Source of the DNA: JAJRRH01 sp047638815
GTDB lineage: Bacteria; Bacteroidota; Bacteroidia; Flavobacteriales_D; JABDKJ01
Length of the DNA: 27,189 nt
Reading direction: 5' to 3'
Assembly: GCA_047638815.1 (NCBI GenBank)
Contig: JBLIMR010000037.1
Span: forward strand, 1 to 27,189
Part shown: piece after piece, positions 15,027 through 23,949 of the stretch
Numbering within the stretch: the stretch's first letter is position 1
Layout of the letters: the number at the start of each line of letters is the position of its first letter
Position numbers and translations under genes: made by a program
Notes under the pieces: model-generated
Told to the model about the DNA's origin: nothing
Database searches by the model: none
The model's input: only the letters and a program-made list of their open reading frames with translations

Positions 15027-16217
15027 ATGTTTAGAAAAATTGTTCTCTCCGTTGCCCTATTGATGAGTTTGACTCTGTCGGCTCAAATAAATATACCAGG
15101 AATTACAGGACCACAAGAATTCAATTACATTCCAAACCCAAGTTTTGAAGAAAATAAAATTGTTCCATGTTTTTGGAATCAAGGAGAAGAACAACTAAAA
15201 AAGTGGTTTCTCGATTGGACAAGTGCAACAGCAACTACTCCTGATTTGTTGAGTTCCAAATCTAAATCTACTTGTTGGTCTCATCCCATGAAACATAATA
15301 ATGGCAAACAATATCCTCATACTGGCGCAAGTATGATGGGCATCAAAATATTCGGACTTGGTGGGACAGACACATACTGGCATGAATATCTTCAGGTCCC
15401 TTTGAAACAGGAGTTGAAAGCGGATAGCCTTTACCATGTTTCGGTGTGGGTTGCCCTTTCATCAATAGCTTCACAAGCTTCGAACAACATTGGCATTGCC
15501 ATGTTAGATGACAAGCTTGACACTAGAAACAGACTTCCATTATACATTACACCTGTTGTTAATCATGAAAAAATCATAAAACCTAGATTTATTGGTTGGA
15601 AGAAGGTAAAAGGAGTTTTCAAGGCTACTGGGAGTGAAAAGTTTCTTGTTATTGGAAATTTTTACGGGGACGAGATCACTAAACATGAGAAAATACCAGG
15701 TGGGAAAGATGGTGCATATTATTACATCGATGACGTCATGCTTAGAAAAGCTAAACCACATGAACGCTTGACTGGTATTCCTAAGGAAAGTTTCGCTCCA
15801 GAACCACCCGAAGTGATAGAAGGTTATGTTTCATCTGATGAGATAACCATCAATAAAGTTGAGTATAAAGTTGGAGCGGTTGTAGAACTCAAAAATATTT
15901 CCTTCGAGTTCGATGATGTGAAAATTCTTACGGAGTCAGAACTAGAGTTAGTGAAATTAAGAGATTTGCTCTTTGATTATCCTTTCATGGAAATACTGAT
16001 TAAAGGACATACAGATAATGTTGGAAATCTCGAATACAATCAAAAATTATCTGAAAAAAGAGCCGCGTCCGTATATAATTATCTGATTGAGAACGATATT
16101 GATAAAAGTCGACTTTCGTTTAAGGGATTTGGAAGCTCAAAACCTTTGTCCTCTAACGACACGGAAATAGGTCAGGAAGAGAACAGGAGAGTTGAATTCG
16201 AAATCATAAAGCAATAA
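15027..16217 (+). CDS. OmpA-family anchor with N-terminal lectin-like domain
   Basis: The protein (396 residues from ATG 15027) has a Sec signal peptide (FRKIVLSVALLMSLTLSAQ), then a beta-sandwich resembling galactose-binding or CBM-like modules. The clues are YIPNPSFEE at its start and AYYYIDDVMLRK near residue 240 at its end. The C-terminal OmpA/MotB domain, residues about 290-394, binds peptidoglycan diaminopimelate in known members. D330 in GHTDNVG and R345 in LSEKRA are the expected contacts, and NRRVEF closes the domain. No barrel is present, so it is a periplasmic or outer-membrane-associated anchor. The open frame reaches back to a TTG at 15018, but the ATG at 15027 fits the signal peptide better. 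The CHU_C-type T9SS cargo gene follows on the same strand after 164 bases, which suggests but does not prove a shared surface role. Confidence 0.85.
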   Translation: MFRKIVLSVALLMSLTLSAQINIPGITGPQEFNYIPNPSFEENKIVPCFWNQGEEQLKKWFLDWTSATATTPDLLSSKSKSTCWSHPMKHNNGKQYPHTGASMMGIKIFGLGGTDTYWHEYLQVPLKQELKADSLYHVSVWVALSSIASQASNNIGIAMLDDKLDTRNRLPLYITPVVNHEKIIKPRFIGWKKVKGVFKATGSEKFLVIGNFYGDEITKHEKIPGGKDGAYYYIDDVMLRKAKPHERLTGIPKESFAPEPPEVIEGYVSSDEITINKVEYKVGAVVELKNISFEFDDVKILTESELELVKLRDLLFDYPFMEILIKGHTDNVGNLEYNQKLSEKRAASVYNYLIENDIDKSRLSFKGFGSSKPLSSNDTEIGQEENRRVEFEIIKQ

Positions 16218-16381
16218 GCTGTAAGACTGCGTACTATAATGGCCGTTGACCTAACGTAATCTGTTAAACTTGCATCTGAGGCATACTCGACATTTCGTGC
16301 GATTAGGAGTATAAGGTTTAGCCTTTATTAGTTTCCCATTTACTCATATTAGTACTATTTTCGCATAGAACTGTCAATAGC

Positions 16382-19033
16382 ATGAAGAAAATCGTTTTAC
16401 TAATATTAATTTGCCTTGTTATACCAACGATCGGCTTTGCTGTCCACTTGGTTGGAGGCGTTATTAGTTATGAGCAAATTTCTGCCAGTCAATATGAAGT
16501 AACATTAAAGGTTTACAGAGATTGTGCTGGAAATGGTGCAGATTTTGACGGAGATGGGAATAATAACTTCGCGATATTGGGTGTTTTCAATGGAAACAAC
16601 TCGTATTACAGTGCCACAACTTTTAGTGCTCCAGATGTTACTGAAATTGATCCTTTCTTAAGTGGCCTCTGTGAAAACTTAAACATACCTGCTTGCGTAC
16701 AGGAAGGGGTTTACACCAAAACTATTAACTTACCTCCGAACTCTAGTGGTTATTATTTGGTTTATCAAAGGTGCTGTAGAAATGGAACAATTGACAATAT
16801 TGTGAGTCCAGATGATACAGGAAATACATTTACCGCTTTTGTTCCGCCTTCAAGCATTGTATCCGAAAACAGTAGCCCAGAGTTTAATGGTTTTCCACCT
16901 GTAGCGTTGTGTCTTAACAGTCCGCTTGAGTTTGACCATAGTGCATCAGATCTTGATGGTGATTCAATTGTTTATAGCTTTTGTACTCCTTTCACCGGTG
17001 GTTCCGCGGCTAATCCACAACCAAACCCACCTAGTAATCCTAATTACAATCCTATCAATTGGGCTTTTGGGTATAGTGAAGATTATCAAATTGATTCAGA
17101 TCCAGTGTTTAATATCGATTCGCAAACAGGATTTTTAACAGGAACACCGACACAACAGGGGCAATATGTTATTGGAATATGCGCACGGGAATTTCGAGAT
17201 GGTGTTTTCTTAAGTGAAATAAGACGAGATTTTCAATTTAACGTTTTGCTGTGCCCAAGTCAACCTATTGCTGTTTTTGTCGATCCTTCTGGATCGGGAG
17301 GAGGAACCACAAACAATTGTATGGCCACTGTTGAGTTCGAAAACAATAGCGAAAATGGCATCAACTTTTTTTGGGACTTTGGAGATGGTTCTACCTCAAC
17401 GGAATTCGAACCTATTCACACCTATGACGAAGGAGGTTCTTATGAAGTTACATTGGTTGTCTCATCCAATAACAATTGCTCTGATACATCCATTACAACT
17501 ATTACTATATCAGGTTTCCCAGCTCCAGTCCTAAACGATCCCTTTTTTGAATGCCTTGATGATCAGGAGACCTATTCCATTTCGATTCAAGAACTAGATT
17601 TGGTGAATTTTGACACCGATTGGAGTCTTAATGGTGTTCCGGTGTTTCCTAACTCCAATACATCATTAGACAACATTACTTTTGATACTCCTGGAGAATA
17701 TACCCTAAGTGTAACCGTGACAGATGAAGTCAATTGTAGTGGTTCTGATGAGATTATTATTGACATTCCGCCATCTCCTATTGCTGAGTTTTTTGTTGGC
17801 GATAGTGATTGTTCTGGTACCCAATTATTATTTACAAATCTTAGTACAAATCAGGACAATTGGATCTGGGATTTTGGTTTTGCAAATCAAGACGATTACA
17901 GCAATCAGAATGATCCATACGTCTCGTTTCCTGCAAGTGGATCGTATGAAGTGTCTATTCTGGCAAGCGCAGCATCTACTTGTTCAGATACTTTCACTGA
18001 AACTGTTATCGTTGCCGAACCCGTTTTACTTGAATTGTCCATGCCGGAAGCACAGTGTCAGGTTGGAAATTCCACTGATTTCATTCCGCAGGGTAACTTC
18101 GAAGAACCAGCAACTTATCAATGGAACATTCAAGATGCATTGGATTACGATCCCAACGCCCCCTCTCAAACGAACGTAACGGTTTCTCAAGACGGTTATC
18201 ATGCAGTAGAACTTCTGGTTGTTGATGCCAACGATTGTGAATTTACTATCAATGACCAGTTTTTGACAATTGCCCCTCTAGATGTAAATTTCGAAACTGA
18301 AGGCTCTGGTTGTGTTCCTTATGCCGCAGCCTTTGATAATAATACCACAGGAGGATCAAGTTTGGAATACCAATGGTCCTTTGGAGATGGTCAAACGAGC
18401 TCTGCCCCATCACCTTTTCATCTATATAACCAAACAGGAACTTTTGATATCTCTTTGACGGTTAGCTCTACATTCGGTTGCCTTGAGACCGCCACATTTA
18501 CCCTACCAAATGCATTGAGCACTTTCCCTACCCCTAAAGTTGGATTCGCAATCGATCCATTTGAGGTGGATATTCTTGAACCAAATATTACCATAACATC
18601 GGAAGTGGATTCTGTGGATTGTAATTTCTACCTATCGGATGGATCATCCTACGAAGACTGTTTTATTGAACATTCATTTAACGGAGCAGGATTATTTGAA
18701 ATTACGCAATATACCACCAATGAACATGGTTGCTCGGCTTCTACTGCAAGTTCGATACGAGTGAATGGCCATGTTTTCTACGCGCCTAACGCTATTACCA
18801 TGAACGATGATGGATTGAACGATTTCTTCCGGCCATCTGTCATTGGTGAAGTTGTAGAATACGATCTTGAAATTTTCGATCGATGGGGTCAGATTGTATT
18901 TAAAACAACTGATCCCAAGGAAGGGTGGAGACCTGATTATTCTCACGATGGGGTATACAGTTTCACTGTAAGAGTTAGAGATTATCTTAACATTCCCTTT
19001 GTTTATAGTGGTGTTTTTGTCTCCGTCAGGTAA
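16382..19033 (+). CDS. PKD-repeat surface protein with T9SS/gliding-type C-terminal domain
   Basis: This 883-residue protein is a predicted T9SS cargo. It starts with a signal peptide (VLLILICLVIPTIGFA) and then the HLVGGVISYEQI and VTLKVYRDC block that opens many large Bacteroidota surface proteins. PKD-like domains follow at about 312-375 (FFWDFGDGSTSTEFEPIHTY), 478-545 (WIWDFGFANQ) and 643-705 (YQWSFGDGQTSSAPSPFHLY), with one degenerate Ig-like unit between the first two. The end, about 797-883, is the CHU_C/gliding-motility-associated domain: FYAPNAITMNDDGLNDFF, then LEIFDRWGQIVFKT and GWRPDYSHDGVYSFTV. That domain directs export through T9SS in known type-B cargo. The last lines lack a lysine-rich tail, as expected for this type. 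Ligand is unknown; adhesion is an inference. Confidence 0.9.
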   Translation: MKKIVLLILICLVIPTIGFAVHLVGGVISYEQISASQYEVTLKVYRDCAGNGADFDGDGNNNFAILGVFNGNNSYYSATTFSAPDVTEIDPFLSGLCENLNIPACVQEGVYTKTINLPPNSSGYYLVYQRCCRNGTIDNIVSPDDTGNTFTAFVPPSSIVSENSSPEFNGFPPVALCLNSPLEFDHSASDLDGDSIVYSFCTPFTGGSAANPQPNPPSNPNYNPINWAFGYSEDYQIDSDPVFNIDSQTGFLTGTPTQQGQYVIGICAREFRDGVFLSEIRRDFQFNVLLCPSQPIAVFVDPSGSGGGTTNNCMATVEFENNSENGINFFWDFGDGSTSTEFEPIHTYDEGGSYEVTLVVSSNNNCSDTSITTITISGFPAPVLNDPFFECLDDQETYSISIQELDLVNFDTDWSLNGVPVFPNSNTSLDNITFDTPGEYTLSVTVTDEVNCSGSDEIIIDIPPSPIAEFFVGDSDCSGTQLLFTNLSTNQDNWIWDFGFANQDDYSNQNDPYVSFPASGSYEVSILASAASTCSDTFTETVIVAEPVLLELSMPEAQCQVGNSTDFIPQGNFEEPATYQWNIQDALDYDPNAPSQTNVTVSQDGYHAVELLVVDANDCEFTINDQFLTIAPLDVNFETEGSGCVPYAAAFDNNTTGGSSLEYQWSFGDGQTSSAPSPFHLYNQTGTFDISLTVSSTFGCLETATFTLPNALSTFPTPKVGFAIDPFEVDILEPNITITSEVDSVDCNFYLSDGSSYEDCFIEHSFNGAGLFEITQYTTNEHGCSASTASSIRVNGHVFYAPNAITMNDDGLNDFFRPSVIGEVVEYDLEIFDRWGQIVFKTTDPKEGWRPDYSHDGVYSFTVRVRDYLNIPFVYSGVFVSVR

Positions 19034-19098
19034 ATAGAATTGAATTAATTGATGAACCTCCTGAATTCCTTTTAAGTGAATTTACTTTTGGTCTTGAC

Positions 19099-19557
19099 TT
19101 ACTTTTCAACTTTGTAAATCATGGGAATATGAGGGATATCATCTTCAAGATACATCTCCCCTACTTGCACAAAATCATGTAACTCATAAAATTGTAGTAA
19201 GTACTCTTGCGCTGAAATTTTCACATCCTCTCCGGGGAATTTTCCCTTGATGAAATCCATCGTTCGAGACACCACTTCATGCCCCAGTTTCAATCCTCGA
19301 AAGCCCTCTTTGATAATAACTCTGCCAAAAGAAACTTGATCATAAACCTCTCCCCCCTTTATAACTCTAGAGCACGCAATATATTGTCCATTTTCGTCTC
19401 TACCAGTGATATGCCAGGCCCCTTTATCTAATCCGTCAAGCTCTTGATAAGGACAGTCCTGCTCTATCACGAAAACTTCTATCCGTAATTGAATCAAGTC
19501 ATGAAATTCCTCCAAATTGAATTCATCGAAGGTTCTTATTTCCCATAATATTTTCAT
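19099..19557 (-). CDS. elaA: ElaA-type GNAT acetyltransferase
   Basis: This 152-residue GNAT-fold protein transfers acetyl groups from acetyl-CoA; the natural acceptor of ElaA is not settled. The match to ElaA is clear by pattern. LIQLRIEVFVIEQDCPYQELDG near residues 26-47 is the family hallmark. FGRVIIKEGFRGLKLGHEVV near 77-96 is the acetyl-CoA-binding segment, with an R/GxxxG/A-like loop. The C-terminal AQEYLLQFYELHDF and EDDIPHIPM complete it. There is no signal peptide. It starts 14 bases after the stop of the helicase-nuclease gene on the same strand, so the two are probably cotranscribed, although no functional link is known. It converges with the T9SS cargo gene over 65 bases without an obvious terminator. 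Confidence 0.93.
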   Translation of the reverse strand: MKILWEIRTFDEFNLEEFHDLIQLRIEVFVIEQDCPYQELDGLDKGAWHITGRDENGQYIACSRVIKGGEVYDQVSFGRVIIKEGFRGLKLGHEVVSRTMDFIKGKFPGEDVKISAQEYLLQFYELHDFVQVGEMYLEDDIPHIPMIYKVEK

Positions 19558-19571
19558 AATCTCACAATATT

Positions 19572-22500
19572 TTATGCACTTATTTCTATGAGCTTTTGCT
19601 CTCTTGTGTACAATAAAAAACCTCGAACATTATTATATCCTAACTCAAAAAGTGCATTGACATAATCTGTCACCTGTTTTTTATTACTTGCACGTTCAAT
19701 GCCTGTTTTAAAATCCACAACAATTACCTCATCCTTCAAAATAAAAATACGATCAGGTCGCAAGTTTTTCCCTTCTCGTTGCAAAATTTCTTTTTCGTTT
19801 ATGACATCCAAAGCGTTGTCGTGCCAACGTTGAAATTGTGGCATGTTAAAGACAGATAAAATTCCTGATCTTATTTCATCAATTTTATCATCAGAAAGAA
19901 AATTACTTCTTTGAAACTTCACCAACGCACTTTCAATATCATCTCTTGAATTGGTCTCCGCAATAAGTCCATGTAATCGATTTCCAAATGTCAGTTCCTC
20001 GCCTTTAAGCTCATCACCTATCGCTATTCTTATATCCGATCTCCAATCCAATCGATCGTAATTTTCCAAAGTTAAGTTTGCCTCTATTTCCTGTTTATCC
20101 TTTCTTTCCACTTCTAATTCTCCCCATTGTGCTAGACCATCAAGATTCTCTTTTCCCTTCGCGAAATTATACAGTAAACAATCGATTCTATTTTTTTTTG
20201 TAGACAAAGCTGAACTCGCAGGAGTCGGCACTACGACATGCAAAACTTCTGCAGCTCTAGTGGTTGCGACATAGAGAGCATTCAATTGGTCTATTGAAGT
20301 CTTATACTCCTCCTCCTCGATCATTCCTGCATACTCAGTCTTAGCGGAAAGCTTTTTTACAGGCAATAAATTCAAAGGCACTTTCTCTTCCTTATTATAG
20401 ACCCACAAATAATCCTTACTATAGTCTTTAAATTTCTTAAAATAGTATAGATTAATAACAACAGGAAACTCGAGTCCTTTGGATTTGTGAACACTCATTA
20501 TATTTATCGCAGATTCATCATGTGCCATTTGGAGCGCGAACTTTTTCTTATTGATAGACCAATAGTCCATAAACGAGGACACATCTCCTTTGTCTTTTCT
20601 AGCAAATCCTGAACATATATTTAAAAATTCTAACATATATGCCTCCGAACTATTAATTTCAAATTTCTTGCATAACAATTCGCAAAGAGAATAAACATCT
20701 TTTCGCAATAGCTCTCTATATATAAGGTGCACATTTATAGCCTTAAATACTTCCTCGAAATGTCCGTCTGAGTTCAGATACTTCACCAAAAAAGAATGCC
20801 TTTCCATCTCCCGATAATACTTCAGATGCAAATAATTCAATAGGTTTAATTTGTGCTTGTTATTACTTGGCTCCAGAATATGTTGAAGAAGATTCAGAAC
20901 AAAGGAAACCTCATCATTATTCTTTAACAACAAACTTTCATTGGACACGACTGGGATGCTTCTTTCCTTACAATACTCAGCGACCTCTTGTCCTGTTGAA
21001 TTTTTATATACCAATATAGCAATGTCACCATAACTATATCCAGCAATCAGAGATTCTTGAATAATATCGTTGACAGTTTCTAACATGATTTCATCATCTG
21101 TCTTTTCCAAGATACTAATTCTTACCATCCCACCCTCAGGTTTCATTGGCTTCTGAGCGTAGTTCTCATACAATGTCTGAACTCTTTCGGATTTCCTTTC
21201 CAAGATGAACTTAAAAAGATCATTGTTGAATGAAACCACCTCCTTCTTCGATCGAAAGTTATACGCTAATGACTCTACTTTCAAGTTGTTCTTAAAAACA
21301 TTTTCCGTAAGAGCATGGCCTTCGTTTCCCTTAAATATTTTTGGCAATTGTGACAACTGCTCCATTTCTCCTCCCCGAAACCTATAAATTGATTGTTTGC
21401 TGTCTCCTACAAGAACATTCTTTTTTCCTTGGCCAAGTGATTCCTCCACCAGAGGAATAAGATTTTGCCATTGCACAATAGAAGTATCTTGGAACTCATC
21501 TATCATGAAATGTGCGTATCGCTCTCCTAGTTTCTCGTATATAAAAGGACTTGGATTATTTTGCAATACATCCGATATCATTTTATTATTATCACTTATT
21601 AAGACTACATTTTGTTCTTCCTTCAGGGCCTCTACTTCTGTATTTATTCGCTTGGAAAACATTAATGGTGGAAAAGATTGTAGCCATAGGTTTTGCAATA
21701 TCAAATTCCCAGAAATTTTTTGAAACTCTTCAAATTTTGGAAAAAGTCTATCCCGCAAAAAATCAATTGATTCCGTTATATCAACTTTTTTTTCTACTGC
21801 TTTTTTGTACCAAGTTGGGGTATTAATATTTTTAACAACAGATGGCGATGGGTACAGGTTGTAGTTTTTCGTTTCTGAATTTATAGTCTTAAAAAAATTC
21901 CAAACATTTTTATACATATCCTTATTCAGATCCTCATGTTCTGACAAAATGGATTGACATTCTTTACCCAATACATCTAATTTATCATCCAGTTCTTTTT
22001 TAGTTTTTCGTATTGACTTAAAAAAATTCAAGAGCACTCCTTCGTCATATTCTTGTAGCACGGAAATAGCCAATTGACTTTCCTCTTCCTTCAGGAACAA
22101 TGCTATCTTAAAGAGATCTTCATCGATTCGCCAGGATTTATTACTGTCAGATTTTTGCTCCGTATAGGACAAAGCCATATCGGTTAGAACTTTGTCTCGA
22201 CCGATTTTTGACATCACACGCTCTACGGACATACGCATGAGTAATTTTATATTTAACTCTATGGCAAAATCCGGATTAACTCCCAATTCTCGATTGAAGT
22301 ATCGCAATATTTTAACCACAAACTTATCGATTGTACTGACCGCCAGATCTCCATAGTTGTAGATGACTTTTTCAAGAATATTGGATGATCTTTGGCCTAA
22401 AACTGCCTCCGAAATTTGCAGCTTTTGCATTAAATCTCTTCGCAAAGCATCATCGGCAAACAGTTTATCAAGACCAGCTAAACCCGAGAGTTGCTTTATT

Positions 22501-22667
22501 ATTCTTTCTTTTAATTCAGTTGCGGCTTTATTTGTAAAGGTAATAGCTAATACTTTTCTGAATTCAGTCGAATTATCTGAGCATAAGACTATCAACAAAA
22601 ACTCCTTGACCAGAGTATATGTTTTCCCAGAACCAGCTGAGGAGCGATAGATTGTTAGGTTTGACAT
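19572..22667 (-). CDS. UvrD-type helicase with C-terminal nuclease domain (AddA/RecB-like)
   Basis: This large ATP-driven DNA helicase-nuclease resembles AddA and RecB, which process double-strand breaks for recombination. Counting from ATG 22667 it has 1031 residues. Walker A is SSAGSGKT with K15. Motif Ia follows at AITFTNKAATELKERI. Walker B is MIDEFQDTS, residues 388-396. Motifs V and VI are MSVHKSKGLEFPVVI and ALYVATTRAAEVLHV. The C-terminal PD-(D/E)xK nuclease core is VVDFKTG (D985, K987) with the downstream QVTDYV. An in-frame ATG at 22685 would add six residues. MSNLTIYRSSAGSGKT fits the family better, so I chose the later one. No AddB-type partner gene is next to it. Divergent from the peroxidase gene; elaA follows. 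Helicase class is certain, exact complex less so. Confidence 0.9.
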   Translation of the reverse strand: MSNLTIYRSSAGSGKTYTLVKEFLLIVLCSDNSTEFRKVLAITFTNKAATELKERIIKQLSGLAGLDKLFADDALRRDLMQKLQISEAVLGQRSSNILEKVIYNYGDLAVSTIDKFVVKILRYFNRELGVNPDFAIELNIKLLMRMSVERVMSKIGRDKVLTDMALSYTEQKSDSNKSWRIDEDLFKIALFLKEEESQLAISVLQEYDEGVLLNFFKSIRKTKKELDDKLDVLGKECQSILSEHEDLNKDMYKNVWNFFKTINSETKNYNLYPSPSVVKNINTPTWYKKAVEKKVDITESIDFLRDRLFPKFEEFQKISGNLILQNLWLQSFPPLMFSKRINTEVEALKEEQNVVLISDNNKMISDVLQNNPSPFIYEKLGERYAHFMIDEFQDTSIVQWQNLIPLVEESLGQGKKNVLVGDSKQSIYRFRGGEMEQLSQLPKIFKGNEGHALTENVFKNNLKVESLAYNFRSKKEVVSFNNDLFKFILERKSERVQTLYENYAQKPMKPEGGMVRISILEKTDDEIMLETVNDIIQESLIAGYSYGDIAILVYKNSTGQEVAEYCKERSIPVVSNESLLLKNNDEVSFVLNLLQHILEPSNNKHKLNLLNYLHLKYYREMERHSFLVKYLNSDGHFEEVFKAINVHLIYRELLRKDVYSLCELLCKKFEINSSEAYMLEFLNICSGFARKDKGDVSSFMDYWSINKKKFALQMAHDESAINIMSVHKSKGLEFPVVINLYYFKKFKDYSKDYLWVYNKEEKVPLNLLPVKKLSAKTEYAGMIEEEEYKTSIDQLNALYVATTRAAEVLHVVVPTPASSALSTKKNRIDCLLYNFAKGKENLDGLAQWGELEVERKDKQEIEANLTLENYDRLDWRSDIRIAIGDELKGEELTFGNRLHGLIAETNSRDDIESALVKFQRSNFLSDDKIDEIRSGILSVFNMPQFQRWHDNALDVINEKEILQREGKNLRPDRIFILKDEVIVVDFKTGIERASNKKQVTDYVNALFELGYNNVRGFLLYTREQKLIEISA

Positions 22668-22763
22668 TTCCACAAATCTATGCATTCAAAAGCAATGATA
22701 TACTATACATTCAGAAATCCAAGTTGCAGCATCCTTTTTAGAGCATGGAACGGCAATTATGAG

Positions 22764-22785
22764 TAAATTTGAACGTTCTAGAACG
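22764..22785 (+). promoter_or_regulatory. -7 box with abutting 12-base palindrome ahead of the peroxidase gene
   Basis: TAAATTTG (22764-22771) is a perfect match to the Bacteroidota -7 element. Two bases later CGTTCTAGAACG (22774-22785) is a perfect 12-base palindrome, and the ATG I favour is at 22792. No TTG is found at the usual -33 spacing, so the promoter would need an activator or is weak. The palindrome would cover the transcription start, as an operator does. Confidence 0.4.
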
Positions 22786-22791
22786 GCATAT

Positions 22792-23946
22792 ATGTACTTT
22801 AAAAGAATTCGTCATATCATCTCCTTTTTTGCCCTTATATTGGGTGTGATGACATTTATATCCTGTAAAGATGATGACTGTAAGCCTATGGAACCGGGGC
22901 CAGAATTTACAGATCTTTGTGCCGAGGGCACAATTCCTATTGGTACTGATTGGGAATTTAATATTCCTTCTCATATTCAGGAGCCTATTATCCCTTCGAA
23001 CAATCCCATGAAAGAAGAGGCTATTGCCCTTGGAAGACATCTATTCTGGGAAAAAAAGCTATCTGCTGACAACTCAATTTCTTGCGGAAGTTGTCATAGC
23101 CCTCAAGCCGCCTTTACTGATCCCGTGCAATTTAGTGTGGGTATTGATGGTATTGCAGGCACAAGAAATTCCATGGCGCTAGTGAATATGGCATGGAATA
23201 CCAACGGATTTTTCTGGGATGGACGAACGATTACCCTCGAAGATCAGATTTTACAACCAGTAATAAACCCTATCGAAATGCATAATACTTGGGATAATGC
23301 ATTGGCTCAACTTGAAGACACAGTACTCTATCCTGATCTATTTGAAGCCGCATTTGGTTCATCTTGTATTGATTCTATTCGGGCTACCAAGGCAATTGCC
23401 CAGTTTATCAGGTCGATGGTTTCAGCCAATGCTAAATATGATAAGTTTCTAGTTGGTCAGGCATTTTTTACAGAATCAGAATTACTGGGGCTTAGTCTTT
23501 GGGACCAAGAAGGTGGTGATTCAGAAATAGTTTCAGGCGGAAACCTAGGTGGTGATTGCTTCCATTGTCACCCATTACCAGGCGGACAGATGAGAAACAA
23601 TACTTTTCACAATAATGGACTCGACTCTGTATTTACTGACCAAGGCCGCGGAGGTGTAACAGGTTTAGCAAGTGACATAGGACTTTTCAAAGTTCCTACG
23701 CTAAGAAATGTTGAATTCACTGCACCTTATATGCATGACGGAAGATTTACCACACTTGAGGATGTAATTGAACACTATAACTCAGGAGTATTAGCATCAC
23801 CAACAGTAGATGTTAACATAATCGTAACTGGCGAAGATTCCGGATTATTTTTAACTCCTGCAAAAAAACAAGGCCTTATCGATTTCATGAAAAGTTTGTC
23901 TGACGCTGAGTTCATCAACAATCCTGATTTTTCTGATCCGCACTAA
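22792..23946 (+). CDS. Di-heme cytochrome c peroxidase lipoprotein (CcpA/MauG family)
   Basis: The product reduces hydrogen peroxide with electrons from small c-type cytochromes, or is a MauG-like oxidase; it acts outside the cytoplasm. Two CxxCH heme sites are present: CGSCH (C98-H102) and CFHCH (C256-H260). Family blocks include GRHLFWEKKLSADNSISC, PIEMHNTWDN and RNVEFTAPYMHDGRF. The N-terminus is a lipoprotein signal (FFALILGVMTFISC), with C25 lipidated and followed by KDDD. An in-frame ATG at 22759 would add eleven residues. I prefer 22792 because it gives a normal signal length, and a -7 box plus palindrome lie inside the extended version. It is divergent from the helicase gene and only three bases ahead of the DUF2279 gene. 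Confidence 0.92.
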   Translation: MYFKRIRHIISFFALILGVMTFISCKDDDCKPMEPGPEFTDLCAEGTIPIGTDWEFNIPSHIQEPIIPSNNPMKEEAIALGRHLFWEKKLSADNSISCGSCHSPQAAFTDPVQFSVGIDGIAGTRNSMALVNMAWNTNGFFWDGRTITLEDQILQPVINPIEMHNTWDNALAQLEDTVLYPDLFEAAFGSSCIDSIRATKAIAQFIRSMVSANAKYDKFLVGQAFFTESELLGLSLWDQEGGDSEIVSGGNLGGDCFHCHPLPGGQMRNNTFHNNGLDSVFTDQGRGGVTGLASDIGLFKVPTLRNVEFTAPYMHDGRFTTLEDVIEHYNSGVLASPTVDVNIIVTGEDSGLFLTPAKKQGLIDFMKSLSDAEFINNPDFSDPH

Positions 23947-23949
23947 TCC

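Noticed and set aside
14807..15028. Minus-strand open frame across the MATE end and the palindrome.
   Set aside because: It is created by the repeat and by antisense reading of the MATE gene; no protein-like pattern or start context.
22771..22784. GAACGTTCTAGAAC resembles the eukaryotic heat-shock element and loosely a LexA box.
   Set aside because: Bacteria have no HSF, and the spacing does not match known LexA sites (GAAC-N4-GTTC). It is better described as an unassigned palindrome.
22738..23040. Minus-strand open frame of 100 codons upstream of the helicase gene, considered as a possible partner.
   Set aside because: It is antisense to the start of the peroxidase gene, has no recognisable motif, and would bear no resemblance to AddB.
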